From assembly GCA_041228345.1 (NCBI GenBank), contig CP166131.1:1223501-1287500 (forward strand): a stretch of DNA of 64,000 bases. Reading direction: 5' to 3'. Source of the stretch: Alphaproteobacteria bacterium LSUCC0396 (GTDB taxonomy: Bacteria > Pseudomonadota > Alphaproteobacteria > Puniceispirillales > Puniceispirillaceae). Position numbers and translations under genes: made by a program. Shown here piece by piece: positions 49,797-57,747 of the stretch. The notes below the pieces were generated by a model. That model saw only the letters and a program-made list of their open reading frames with translations. It did not search any database and was not told the DNA's origin. Within the stretch, counting starts at the first letter, position 1, and every line of letters begins with the position of its first letter.

Positions 49797-50100
49797 GAAG
49801 AAAGCTACCTCAGTGAGTGGTCATTAATTATTTGGTGTTTGCCAATGTTTTTTGCGAGCAGGGTTTAAACCTGCACATGAAAGATGAATTTACACCTCAT
49901 CGCCTTCACCAACTCATCAAAGCCCCAAGGTTCAAGGCGCAACGCCCGGCCCAATCTAGGCCCTACCCCCGTGAGTCAAAGTCATTCTGAAATAGGAAAG
50001 TACTCCATTAACCCTGGTCCCTGGTGCACGGTCCATGGGACTGGGTTCATGGATAATTTAAACGTAGCAATGAACGCGGCAATAATTTAGAACGCAAAAA

Positions 50101-50124
50101 AGCCGCCTCAATTGTGAGACGGCT
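50101..50124 (-). terminator. hairpin terminator beside initiator-tRNA relic (site 5)
   Basis: Stem AGCCGcCTCA/TGAGaCGGCT with an ATTG loop, followed on the minus strand by TTTTTTGCG. It lies 27 bases beyond the tRNA 3'-end sequence at 50152. Confidence 0.75.
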
Positions 50125-50151
50125 AAGTATATGATATATTTTTAGAATATT

Positions 50152-50270
50152 TGGTTGCGGGGGCAGGATTTGCTCAAGACCCTACAATTAGGAAGTGGGT
50201 GTAAAACTGTTGCATGGGCGCGCAAACGCCGTTGCTTACTCCTGGATTTTGTATGTATGTAGTGACTTCT
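50152..50270 (-). repeat. mosaic initiator-tRNA-end repeat, site 5 (att-like)
   Basis: Starts with TGGTTGCGGGGGCAGGATTT (matching the tRNA halves at 43518 and 35850). After about 45 unrelated bases it carries GGGCGCGCAAACGCCGTTGC and TTACTCCTGGATTTTGTATG, a diverged version of the block that directly follows the tRNA end at sites 1-3. It therefore combines both repeat types, as expected for a recombined or doubly used attachment site. Confidence 0.6.
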
Positions 50271-50338
50271 TGTTTGCTTAATTAACTCAGTGATCAAAAA
50301 TAATTTCGCGATTGCCTTGATCACTTGCTAATGATTAT

Positions 50339-51484
50339 CTAATAGCAGGATAGTAGTAGTTCTCTTGTGTTTTCTCGCGTCAATTTTACAGGATTACCGC
50401 CTGCACTAGGGTCACTTATTGCTCCATCAACAACCCTTTCAATATCCATATTCTTTATTCCCAGTTCAGTTAAGGATTTGGGAATATCAAGGGATGCATT
50501 AAGTTTGTCGACAAAATCACAGAAGCCTTCAAACCCCCCAAAAATATTAAGATAGTTTGCAGCCCTGGCCAATTTCTCATTTACCAAGCTCTTATTAAAT
50601 TGAAGGACAGCAGGCATACAGACAGCATTGGTTGTGCCATGATGGGTATTATATATCGCACCAATTGGATGCGAAAGCGCATGGATTGCGCCTAGCCCTT
50701 TTTGAAATGCAGTGGCACCCATGGCAGCGGCTGACATCATTTGTGCCCGAGCCTCAATATTACTCCCATCAGCATAGGCTTGGGGAAGATAAGTTTTAAC
50801 CAATCGCATTCCCTCGAGTGCAATGCCTTGAGACATCGGATGATGATTAGGCGAACAATAAGCTTCAACACAATGAGCAAAGGCATCAAGCCCTGTTCCA
50901 GCTGTAATGAATGGCGGCATGCTAACCGTCAACTCGGGATCGCAAATGACAATACTAGGTAGAAATTTAGGGTGGAATATGATCTTTTTTTCTTTTGTAA
51001 CCGAGTTTGTAATTACCGATGCTCGGCCAACTTCGGAGCCTGTTCCTGCTGTTGTTGGAACGGCTACAATAGGGGCAATCGCCTCAACATCAGCGCGCAT
51101 CCACCAGTCGCCTACATCTTCAAAATCCCACAAAGGTCGAGTTTGACCCGCTAGGAATGCTACTAATTTTCCTAAATCCAGACCTGAACCACCACCAAAG
51201 GCAACAACCCCATCATGCCCTCCTTCTTTAAAGGCATTCACTCCTGCGGCAGCATTTTTCTCATTTGGGTTTGGATCGACGTCTGCAAAAACGGCACGCC
51301 CTAAACCGTCGGCTTCAAGCAAATCCAAGGTTTTTTGGGCAATATCTGTAGTGGCTAATCCTCGATCCGTAACGAAAAGAGGGTTTTTCATCCCAACTGC
51401 CCTGCAGGCTTCAGCAATTTCTTTAATGCGCCCAGCGCCAAATTTTATAGAGGTGGGATAAGCCCAATTTGCATAAAGAATCAT
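50339..51484 (-). CDS. iron-containing alcohol dehydrogenase
   Basis: A 381-residue group III (Fe-dependent) alcohol dehydrogenase. NAD-binding: VVAFGGGSGLDLGKLVAF (near 93). Substrate/NAD region: PTTAGTGSEVGRASVI (near 143). Metal ligands: GTGLDAFAHCVEAY and GLGAIHALSHPIGAIYNTHHG (an Asp and three His). It would interconvert an alcohol and aldehyde with NAD(P). It is the last gene of the minus-strand run, 4 bp after an aldehyde dehydrogenase gene, so the two probably act in sequence on an alcohol or amino-alcohol. Confidence 0.9.
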   Translation of the reverse strand: MILYANWAYPTSIKFGAGRIKEIAEACRAVGMKNPLFVTDRGLATTDIAQKTLDLLEADGLGRAVFADVDPNPNEKNAAAGVNAFKEGGHDGVVAFGGGSGLDLGKLVAFLAGQTRPLWDFEDVGDWWMRADVEAIAPIVAVPTTAGTGSEVGRASVITNSVTKEKKIIFHPKFLPSIVICDPELTVSMPPFITAGTGLDAFAHCVEAYCSPNHHPMSQGIALEGMRLVKTYLPQAYADGSNIEARAQMMSAAAMGATAFQKGLGAIHALSHPIGAIYNTHHGTTNAVCMPAVLQFNKSLVNEKLARAANYLNIFGGFEGFCDFVDKLNASLDIPKSLTELGIKNMDIERVVDGAISDPSAGGNPVKLTRENTRELLLSCY

Positions 51485-51488
51485 TTTT

Positions 51489-52865
51489 CTATGCCTCTTT
51501 CAAATGAAATGATTTTGGCCTAGTCAGATTATGGTATCCAATTAAAGAAAGGCTACCGCCACGACCAGTATTCTTACACCCTGTCCAGCAAAGGGCGGGA
51601 TCAAGATAATCAGCTCTGTTCATGAAAACCGTTCCTGTTTCTAGTCTCTCGCCAATCTTCTCAGCGCGGTCTTTGTTTTTTGTCCAAAGGCTTGCTGTTA
51701 ATCCATAATCAGAATCGTTCATCAAACGTATAGCTTCTTCATCATCCTTAACAGGCATGATGCCAACCACCGGGCCAAAGCTTTCCTGTCGCATCACTTT
51801 CATGTCATGATTGACCCCTGTCAAAATTTGTGGGGTTAGATAGGCGTTATCATCATCTGCGGCAAATCGGTCAATATGGGCTGTTGCACCTTTACCAATT
51901 GCATCATTAATTTGGTTGCGAACAGTGGCTGCAAATCTAGCATGTGCCATAGGGCCCATAGTCGTATCCGGATCAAGCGGATTACCAAGTTTGAGCTGAT
52001 TGACCCATGTAATGGATTTATCAACAAAGGCGTCGTAATAACTTTGGTGAACATAAATTCGCTCAATACCACAACAGCATTGACCAGAATTGAACATCGC
52101 CCCATCCATCAGCCCATCAACCGCAACATCAATATTGGCATCATCCATAATATAGGCAGGGTCCTTGCCACCAAGCTCAGTGCTTACTCCAACAAAACTC
52201 CCTGCCGCGGCTATCTCAATGGCACGCCCTGCTTCAACGGAGCCCGTGAAATTGATGAAATCAAAATTACGTTCTTTAATTAGGCTGGTGCTCGTATCAT
52301 GATCGAGAAATATATTCATGAATACATCGCTAGGAATACCTGCCTGATGAAACGCTTTTGCCATACGCTCACCAGCCAGCAGTGTCTGTGTCGCATGCTT
52401 CAGAACAACCGAATTTCCAGCAATTAACGCCGGGGCAATGGTGTTGATCGCCGTCAGGTACGGATAGTTCCATGGAGCAATAACAAAAACAACTCCATGA
52501 GGGTCACGTTTAATGAAGCGTTTAAAAGTCTCATCGTCGCCAACTTGGACATTTGCAAGCGCAGATTTTGCAATCTCTGCCATATATGTGGCTCTTTCAT
52601 TGACGCCACCAAACTCACCACCGTAACGAATAGGCCTGCCCATCATCCAAGCCAGTTCCGGCACTATTTCCTCTTGCATGCTCCCTAGAATCCAAACTCC
52701 TGAAAGCACCAGAGTAATGCGTTCATCTAATGGGCGGTTTGCCCATTTGATCTGAGCTTGACGCATTATTGCAATCTTTTCTCGTGCCGCTTCAAGTGAT
52801 GAAGCCTCGCGTGTGGCATAAACTGTTCCATCAATCGGAGACAGGCAGATGAGTTCTTTAGACAT
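51489..52865 (-). CDS. NAD(P)-dependent aldehyde dehydrogenase
   Basis: An aldehyde dehydrogenase of about 458 residues. The ATG at 52865 (MSKELICLSPIDG) has a GAGGATATC site; a longer frame to 52991 runs into the glutamine-synthetase-like gene and is not coding. Motifs: PWNYPYLTAINTIAPALIAGNSVVLKHA (near 128), the glutamate region STELGGKDPAYIMDD (near 226) and the catalytic cysteine in NSGQCCCGIERIYV (near 262). Next to a GlnA-like and a Fe-ADH gene it could act like PuuC on a gamma-glutamylaminoaldehyde, or on a simple aldehyde. Confidence 0.9.
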   Translation of the reverse strand: MSKELICLSPIDGTVYATREASSLEAAREKIAIMRQAQIKWANRPLDERITLVLSGVWILGSMQEEIVPELAWMMGRPIRYGGEFGGVNERATYMAEIAKSALANVQVGDDETFKRFIKRDPHGVVFVIAPWNYPYLTAINTIAPALIAGNSVVLKHATQTLLAGERMAKAFHQAGIPSDVFMNIFLDHDTSTSLIKERNFDFINFTGSVEAGRAIEIAAAGSFVGVSTELGGKDPAYIMDDANIDVAVDGLMDGAMFNSGQCCCGIERIYVHQSYYDAFVDKSITWVNQLKLGNPLDPDTTMGPMAHARFAATVRNQINDAIGKGATAHIDRFAADDDNAYLTPQILTGVNHDMKVMRQESFGPVVGIMPVKDDEEAIRLMNDSDYGLTASLWTKNKDRAEKIGERLETGTVFMNRADYLDPALCWTGCKNTGRGGSLSLIGYHNLTRPKSFHLKEA

Positions 52866-52884
52866 GATATCCTCAAAAAAATAA

Positions 52885-54246
52885 TCAGGCTTTTTCAAAT
52901 CCTCGGGCAACTTCCCAATCCGTAACAATGCGGCTAAATTCCTCAATCTCCCACTCGGCACAACGTGCGTAATGTTCAATAACTTCATCACCTATAGCCG
53001 TTCGCAACATATCAGATGTCATCATATGTGTTCTGGCTTTATCCAGACTATCCGGAACAAGGCCTGTATCACCCTGATAGATGTCACCTTTGGCTGCTGA
53101 TGGTAAATCCAAAGATTCTTCAATGCCGGCTATTCCAGCAGCAATTTGCGCAGCTAATGCTAAATAAGGGTTAAGATCTGATCCACCAATTCGGCATTCC
53201 ACACGGATAGCCTGCGTGCCCTCGCCGCATAGCCTGAAACCAGCAGTGCGATTATCTATTGACCAGATCGCACGAGTTGGCGCAAATGACCCTTTGACAA
53301 AACGCTTATAGCTATTGATGTACGGGGCAAGGAAATATGTACAGTCGGGTGCATATTTAAGTAATCCTGCCATATAATTTTTCATCAAACTGGACATGCC
53401 AAGAGCATCGCTCGAGTCGTGAAAAGCATTTTTGCCATCTCGCCAGAGGGACTGATGAATATGGCTAGATGAACCCACACGATTATGATTCCATTTTGCT
53501 AAAAAGCTTGCCGCGTGCCCTTGCTGCCAAGCCATTTCTTTAATCCCATGCTTGGCAATGGTATGGTGGTCAGATGCCAGCATAGCCGGTGCATATTTGA
53601 TATTGATTTCTTCCTGCCCAGCTTCGGCTTCACCCTTTGAATTCTCAACAGGAATACCTGCTGTATAAAGGTGATTGCGGATTGGCCGCATGATATGTTC
53701 TTCCTTGGTCGTCTGAAAAATATGATAATCTTCATTATACCCAGAGATTGGTTCTAAATCACGAAAGCCGTCCGCCTGTGCATCTTCATAACTTTTCTTG
53801 AATAAAAAAAACTCAAGCTCAGTTGCCATCATGGCAGTCAATCCCATTTCTTGAAGACGTTCGATTTGGGCTTGTAAAACAGCCCTTGGCGAATGTGAAA
53901 CGGGCGAATAGCTATGATGATCCAAAACATCACAAAGGATCATAACTGTTCCTTCCAACCATGGCACAGGGCGTAAAGTTGAAAGGATAGGCTTCATGAC
54001 ATAATCGCCATAACCTTTTTGCCATGACGTAGCCTGATATCCATCAGGGGTAGCCATTTCTAGATCAGTAGCCAGCAGATAGTTACAGCAATGCGTTTCT
54101 TCCCATGCTTTTTCGATAAAATGCTGGGCATGAAACCGCTTACCCATCAAGCGTCCTTGCATATCTACAAGACAAGCGAGCACGGTATCAACCTGCTTAT
54201 TTTTAACCAGCTGGGTTAAATCATTCCAGCCAAGCACCGCTTCCAT
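52885..54246 (-). CDS. glutamine-synthetase-family ligase (gamma-glutamylpolyamine synthetase / PuuA-like)
   Basis: A 453-residue GlnA-fold ligase. Motifs: ATELEFFLFKK (metal Glu, near 131), EAEAGQEEINIKYAPAMLASD (near 207), KWNHNRVGSSSHIHQSLW (near 257) and the C-terminal NRTAGFRLCGEGTQAIRVECRIGGSDLNPYLA. The ATG at 54246 has a perfect GGAGGAATTAAA site. The long N-terminal linker and lack of the adenylylation tyrosine loop place it among catabolic GS-like proteins that glutamylate amines. ALDH next door, with PuuB-like oxidase and a polyamine importer at 58.8-64 kb, suggests polyamine breakdown. Confidence 0.85.
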   Translation of the reverse strand: MEAVLGWNDLTQLVKNKQVDTVLACLVDMQGRLMGKRFHAQHFIEKAWEETHCCNYLLATDLEMATPDGYQATSWQKGYGDYVMKPILSTLRPVPWLEGTVMILCDVLDHHSYSPVSHSPRAVLQAQIERLQEMGLTAMMATELEFFLFKKSYEDAQADGFRDLEPISGYNEDYHIFQTTKEEHIMRPIRNHLYTAGIPVENSKGEAEAGQEEINIKYAPAMLASDHHTIAKHGIKEMAWQQGHAASFLAKWNHNRVGSSSHIHQSLWRDGKNAFHDSSDALGMSSLMKNYMAGLLKYAPDCTYFLAPYINSYKRFVKGSFAPTRAIWSIDNRTAGFRLCGEGTQAIRVECRIGGSDLNPYLALAAQIAAGIAGIEESLDLPSAAKGDIYQGDTGLVPDSLDKARTHMMTSDMLRTAIGDEVIEHYARCAEWEIEEFSRIVTDWEVARGFEKA

Positions 54247-54277
54247 TTTAATTCCTCCAAATTGTCACCTAGTCATT

Positions 54278-55378
54278 TTAACTCTGGGTGATTTGATATT
54301 GAGAACGCGCCACCCATTCTGGATGAATTTCTATTCCCCATCCAGGTTCATCGGTTACCGCAACATGCCCATTGTCGATATCATATGGTGATTTAACAAA
54401 AATCCCCTCCTGCCAGGGATAATAGTCAGCCCCTTCAATGGAAAATTCCAGATACTTTCCAGCATTTGGAATAGCCCGCAACAGATGCATAGTGAAAAGC
54501 GTTACCATTGAAAGGTTGGCGCAATGCGGCGTAACAGGTAGGTTTGAAGCTGCGGCCATGCGGCACACGCGCAGAGTCCGACAGATGCCACCAAGATAGA
54601 GAATGTCAGGTTGAACGATATTAACGACCTGCTGATCAATCATGTTTTTCCAGACTGGTAGTTCACAATCCTGCTCGCCACCTGTGACATCAATTGTCAA
54701 TGCTTCGTTGACTTGTTTTGTCTGGTCTAACTCCCAGTACGGACATGGTTCTTCGTAATGACAATAGCCATGATCTTCCAGCATACGACCAACTTCGATG
54801 GCACGTTGCGGCGTATAGCAGCTATTGGCATCAATCAGCAATTCAACCTTGTCGCCCAATTCGCGCCGCATGGTAGGGATGATTTCTTCTGTTCTGCCAG
54901 GCCATTCATCTTTATTGCGGCCAACTTCTGCGCCAGCCCGCACCTTGAATGCATTAAAGCCATATCTATCTCTCAGGGCCTTAAGCCGTTCTGCCTCAGC
55001 TGCTGGCGTTATATCGCGCTTCATCGAGCTTGCGTAGGCACGGACGCTGCCCGGTGACCCGCCAAGTAAGGACGCAACTGGCTTGCCAGCGACCTTGCCA
55101 CGCAGATCCCAGATCGCAGTGTCAATGCCCGCCATGGCACGCCGCAGATATGATCCGGGAAATTTATGTTCGCGCTCAGTAATAAAATCAAGCAGATCAT
55201 CCAGGTCCGTGATGACTTTGCCCACTACCCACGGGGCAACTTGCCGGTGCAGCACCTGACAGGTAATATCACTATTATAGGTCGAAACTTGACCCCAACC
55301 CTGATAGCCATCTTCGGCGGTAACGCGCACAAAGCCGATATATTGGGTACAGAAGGTTTCTATTGATTTGAGTTTCAT
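54278..55378 (-). CDS. enolase-superfamily mandelate racemase/muconate-lactonizing enzyme
   Basis: A 366-residue enolase-superfamily enzyme. Acid/base positions: FKVRAG (K-x-R, near 150) and PHCANLSMVTLF (near 290). Metal ligands are D, E, E in LLIDANSC (near 193), HYEEPCPYW (near 218) and VTGGEQDC (near 243). It would abstract a proton next to a carboxylate, leading to dehydration or racemisation of an acid sugar or similar compound. Its start overlaps the GMC oxidoreductase stop by 4 bp, so the two are translated together. Substrate unknown. Confidence 0.88.
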   Translation of the reverse strand: MKLKSIETFCTQYIGFVRVTAEDGYQGWGQVSTYNSDITCQVLHRQVAPWVVGKVITDLDDLLDFITEREHKFPGSYLRRAMAGIDTAIWDLRGKVAGKPVASLLGGSPGSVRAYASSMKRDITPAAEAERLKALRDRYGFNAFKVRAGAEVGRNKDEWPGRTEEIIPTMRRELGDKVELLIDANSCYTPQRAIEVGRMLEDHGYCHYEEPCPYWELDQTKQVNEALTIDVTGGEQDCELPVWKNMIDQQVVNIVQPDILYLGGICRTLRVCRMAAASNLPVTPHCANLSMVTLFTMHLLRAIPNAGKYLEFSIEGADYYPWQEGIFVKSPYDIDNGHVAVTDEPGWGIEIHPEWVARSQYQITQS

Positions 55379-57003
55379 TTTGCTCTTGCTTTCTCGATGT
55401 CTTCCTTAATGAATTTCGCCGCCATTTCCCCAACCATGATGGCGGGAGCGTTGGTGTTTCCTGATGGGATGGTTGGAAAGATTGACGCATCGGCGATGCG
55501 CAAATTCATCAGCCCATGAACCTTTAACCGGTGATCCACGACAGATGTAGCGGCGTCGCTGCCCATTCGGCATGTGCTGCATTGGTGAAAAACCGTCCAG
55601 CTAGCCGCCCGGACAGCGGCAAGAATATCATCATCACTCTGGTGGTCTTTGCCAGGAAAGATTTCACAATCGGTCATCGCCGCCAAGCTAGGCATGCTGG
55701 TGATTTTCCTAACAAAATTAGTGCCTGCAATCATCATCTGGCGGTCTTTTTCAGTGGTAAGATAATTGCCTTGCAAATGCGGTGGAATGGTTGGGTCAGG
55801 CGACAGGATTTCAAGAAACCCCCGACTTTCAGGCTTGCAGGGGTTGAAGCCGATGCGGTAAGCGGGGAATGGATCAGGACTCATCAGAGGCCTTGTACCA
55901 ACCGGCGCTGTTCGGTAGCTCATCGGATTAAAATACAACTGTAAATCCGGTGGACCTTCACCTTGATCAAGCCGGACAAAGCCGCCAGCCTGATTGAGGC
56001 TCATCGAAAGCGGGCCATTGCGTCCCAGCAGAAATTGTAAACCAACCCATGCCTTGCCCCAAAGGGGACGCAATAATTGATTTAACGTTGGCACCGTTGC
56101 GCGGTAGGTCAGTTCAAAGCCCAAATGATCAATCAGGTTACGCCCGACATGGGGCTGATCCATTATCACCTCAATCCCCATTTTGCTAAGCAATGGAGCA
56201 GGGCCAATACCAGAAAGCTGCAACAATTGCGGGCTGTTAATCGCACCACCGCATAGAATGATTTCTTTGGTCGCTTTAGCAATACGTGTTTCGTCGCCAC
56301 TGATATAATCCACCCCGGTTGCAACGCGGCCATCAAAACGGATGCGCGTCACCAACGCGTCAGTGGCGATGGTGAGGGTCTGCCGCTTTGCCGCTGGCTT
56401 GAGATAGGCATTAGCCGTGGAGGCGCGCAGCCCATTTTTGGTGGTGATCTGAAACGTCGCCGCGCCATTCATTGAATCAACATTGTAATCGTCATTAAGG
56501 GGAATACCGGCCTCTTTGGCAGCCCTGAGATACGCCTTTGTGATGGGGTGAATATTGGCGCTGACATCGGTGACACCAACAGGTCCGTCGCTTCCTCTTT
56601 CAGGCCTTTCTGGTCCCTGCCATTGTTCGATGCGGCGAAACAGCGGTTCGACATCGGCCCAGCTCCAGCCGGGCGCCACCGCATTCCATTCGGCATAATC
56701 CTGCTGGTGACCACGCACATAGACCATGGCGTTAATTGCCGATGATCCGCCCAAAACCTTGCCGCGAGGCCAGTAAATTGAACGGTCATTCAGGTTTGGT
56801 TCGGCTGCGGTGTGATATTTCCAATTAAAACGCTTGTCGTAAAACACCTTGCCATAACCGATGGGGATATGCAGATACGGGTGGTTTCCGCGCGGCCCCG
56901 CTTCGAGTAACAGCACGCGGATATGGCTGGTCTCGCTGAGCCGTGCAGCCAGTGCCGCCCCAGCTGAGCCCGCCCCGATGATGATGTAATCAAATTCATT
57001 CAT
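55375..57003 (-). CDS. GMC-family FAD oxidoreductase (choline dehydrogenase-like)
   Basis: A 542-residue flavoprotein. The N-terminal FAD motif is DYIIIGAGSAGAALAARLSE. GMC signature 1 region is GGSSAINAMVYVRGHQQDYAEW (near 81-102), signature 2 is GAINSPQLLQLSGIGP (near 254). The C-terminal active site is WTVFHQCSTCRMG (near 471) and PSGNTNAPAIMVGEMAAKFI. It oxidises a primary or secondary alcohol. With the DddQ-like cupin just upstream and the enolase-superfamily enzyme downstream, a role in an osmolyte or sugar-acid route is possible, but choline itself is not implied; no betaine aldehyde dehydrogenase of clear BetB type is seen. Confidence 0.9.
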   Translation of the reverse strand: MNEFDYIIIGAGSAGAALAARLSETSHIRVLLLEAGPRGNHPYLHIPIGYGKVFYDKRFNWKYHTAAEPNLNDRSIYWPRGKVLGGSSAINAMVYVRGHQQDYAEWNAVAPGWSWADVEPLFRRIEQWQGPERPERGSDGPVGVTDVSANIHPITKAYLRAAKEAGIPLNDDYNVDSMNGAATFQITTKNGLRASTANAYLKPAAKRQTLTIATDALVTRIRFDGRVATGVDYISGDETRIAKATKEIILCGGAINSPQLLQLSGIGPAPLLSKMGIEVIMDQPHVGRNLIDHLGFELTYRATVPTLNQLLRPLWGKAWVGLQFLLGRNGPLSMSLNQAGGFVRLDQGEGPPDLQLYFNPMSYRTAPVGTRPLMSPDPFPAYRIGFNPCKPESRGFLEILSPDPTIPPHLQGNYLTTEKDRQMMIAGTNFVRKITSMPSLAAMTDCEIFPGKDHQSDDDILAAVRAASWTVFHQCSTCRMGSDAATSVVDHRLKVHGLMNLRIADASIFPTIPSGNTNAPAIMVGEMAAKFIKEDIEKARAK

Positions 57004-57138
57004 AGGCTGGTCACCACCTGGCGCATATCCATCCTTGCACAGCGGTACGGCTGTTGTTGATCCTTGCGCTTTTGCCTTCCCGGGCCTGGTGCCGCCATCT
57101 GCGCGACAAAGCTGTTTTTTGCCAAGTCATAAATCATG

Positions 57139-57729
57139 TTAAATCCGGTAGCTGTCTGCGCCGATATCACCAGCCCACCCCCAAAACGCCAGCAGCGGCA
57201 ATTGCTTGGTGTTGATGGCATGTGGCTGAAATGGCAAATGGTGGATTATATCACCCGGTGCCTGTAGCCGCCAATCATCATCACTGGCTTGCCACGCCGC
57301 AAAACCCGATAGCGGCAGATAAATTTCCTCGGCAGCATGGCTATGACGGGGATATAGAATATCAGCATCCTGAAAGAATAACCCTGCGCGTATACTGTCA
57401 TGGGTGATCTGACCTGTTGGCCCGATAATTTCACAAACCGCCAGATGTTTGGCAATCGCTTGTGGAACATGTCCAAAGCCAGGTTGGCGCCAACTCAGAT
57501 AGCTGGCACATTGCTCGATCATCAGGATATTGCAACTGCTGCTATCGGGACAAGCCCGCGCAATGTAATCAAGGCTTTTTTTTGCATGTTGGGGTGACAG
57601 GGGCGGGATATGCAGGTTATTGCGCCCGCCAGCGTCCAGCGCATTTGACAGGGTTTGACAGATTGCAAGATCTGACCTTTGTAATTTTTCGGCCATTGAT
57701 GCAAGTAGCGTGGCGACGGCGCTAGTCAT
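57139..57729 (-). CDS. DddQ-like cupin, candidate dimethylsulfoniopropionate (DMSP) lyase
   Basis: A 196-residue cupin; the ATG at 57729 is preferred (AAGGATGATCAAA upstream) over 57738. The metal/active-site segment is LYPRHSHAAEEIYLPLSG, giving Tyr126, His129, His131, Glu135 and Tyr137, then His170 in QPHAI. Order and spacing match the Tyr-x2-His-x-His-x3-Glu-x-Tyr ... His set described for DddQ, whose tyrosine removes the alpha-proton of DMSP to release dimethyl sulfide and acrylate. Length fits DddQ (about 200). A related sugar-isomerase-like cupin is the main alternative. It lies between a LysR gene and a GMC oxidoreductase on the same strand. Confidence 0.75.
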   Translation of the reverse strand: MTSAVATLLASMAEKLQRSDLAICQTLSNALDAGGRNNLHIPPLSPQHAKKSLDYIARACPDSSSCNILMIEQCASYLSWRQPGFGHVPQAIAKHLAVCEIIGPTGQITHDSIRAGLFFQDADILYPRHSHAAEEIYLPLSGFAAWQASDDDWRLQAPGDIIHHLPFQPHAINTKQLPLLAFWGWAGDIGADSYRI

Positions 57730-57747
57730 TTTGATCATCCTTTCAAG

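Larger units (their letters stand above)
49797..50338. other. 542-bp intergenic region with tRNA-like debris
   Basis: No convincing gene. At 49852-49874, TTGCGAGCAGGGTTTAAACCTGC resembles a tRNA acceptor end plus T arm on the minus strand, weaker than the other relics. A site-5 terminator (50101-50124) and the mosaic tRNA-end repeat (50152-50270) follow. A frame at 49884-50090 has no family likeness. Confidence 0.5.

Noticed and set aside
51489..52991. 500-residue aldehyde dehydrogenase starting at 52991
   Set aside because: The first 42 residues overlap the glutamine-synthetase-like gene and are not ALDH-like; ATG 52865 has a good ribosome site and a normal N-terminus.
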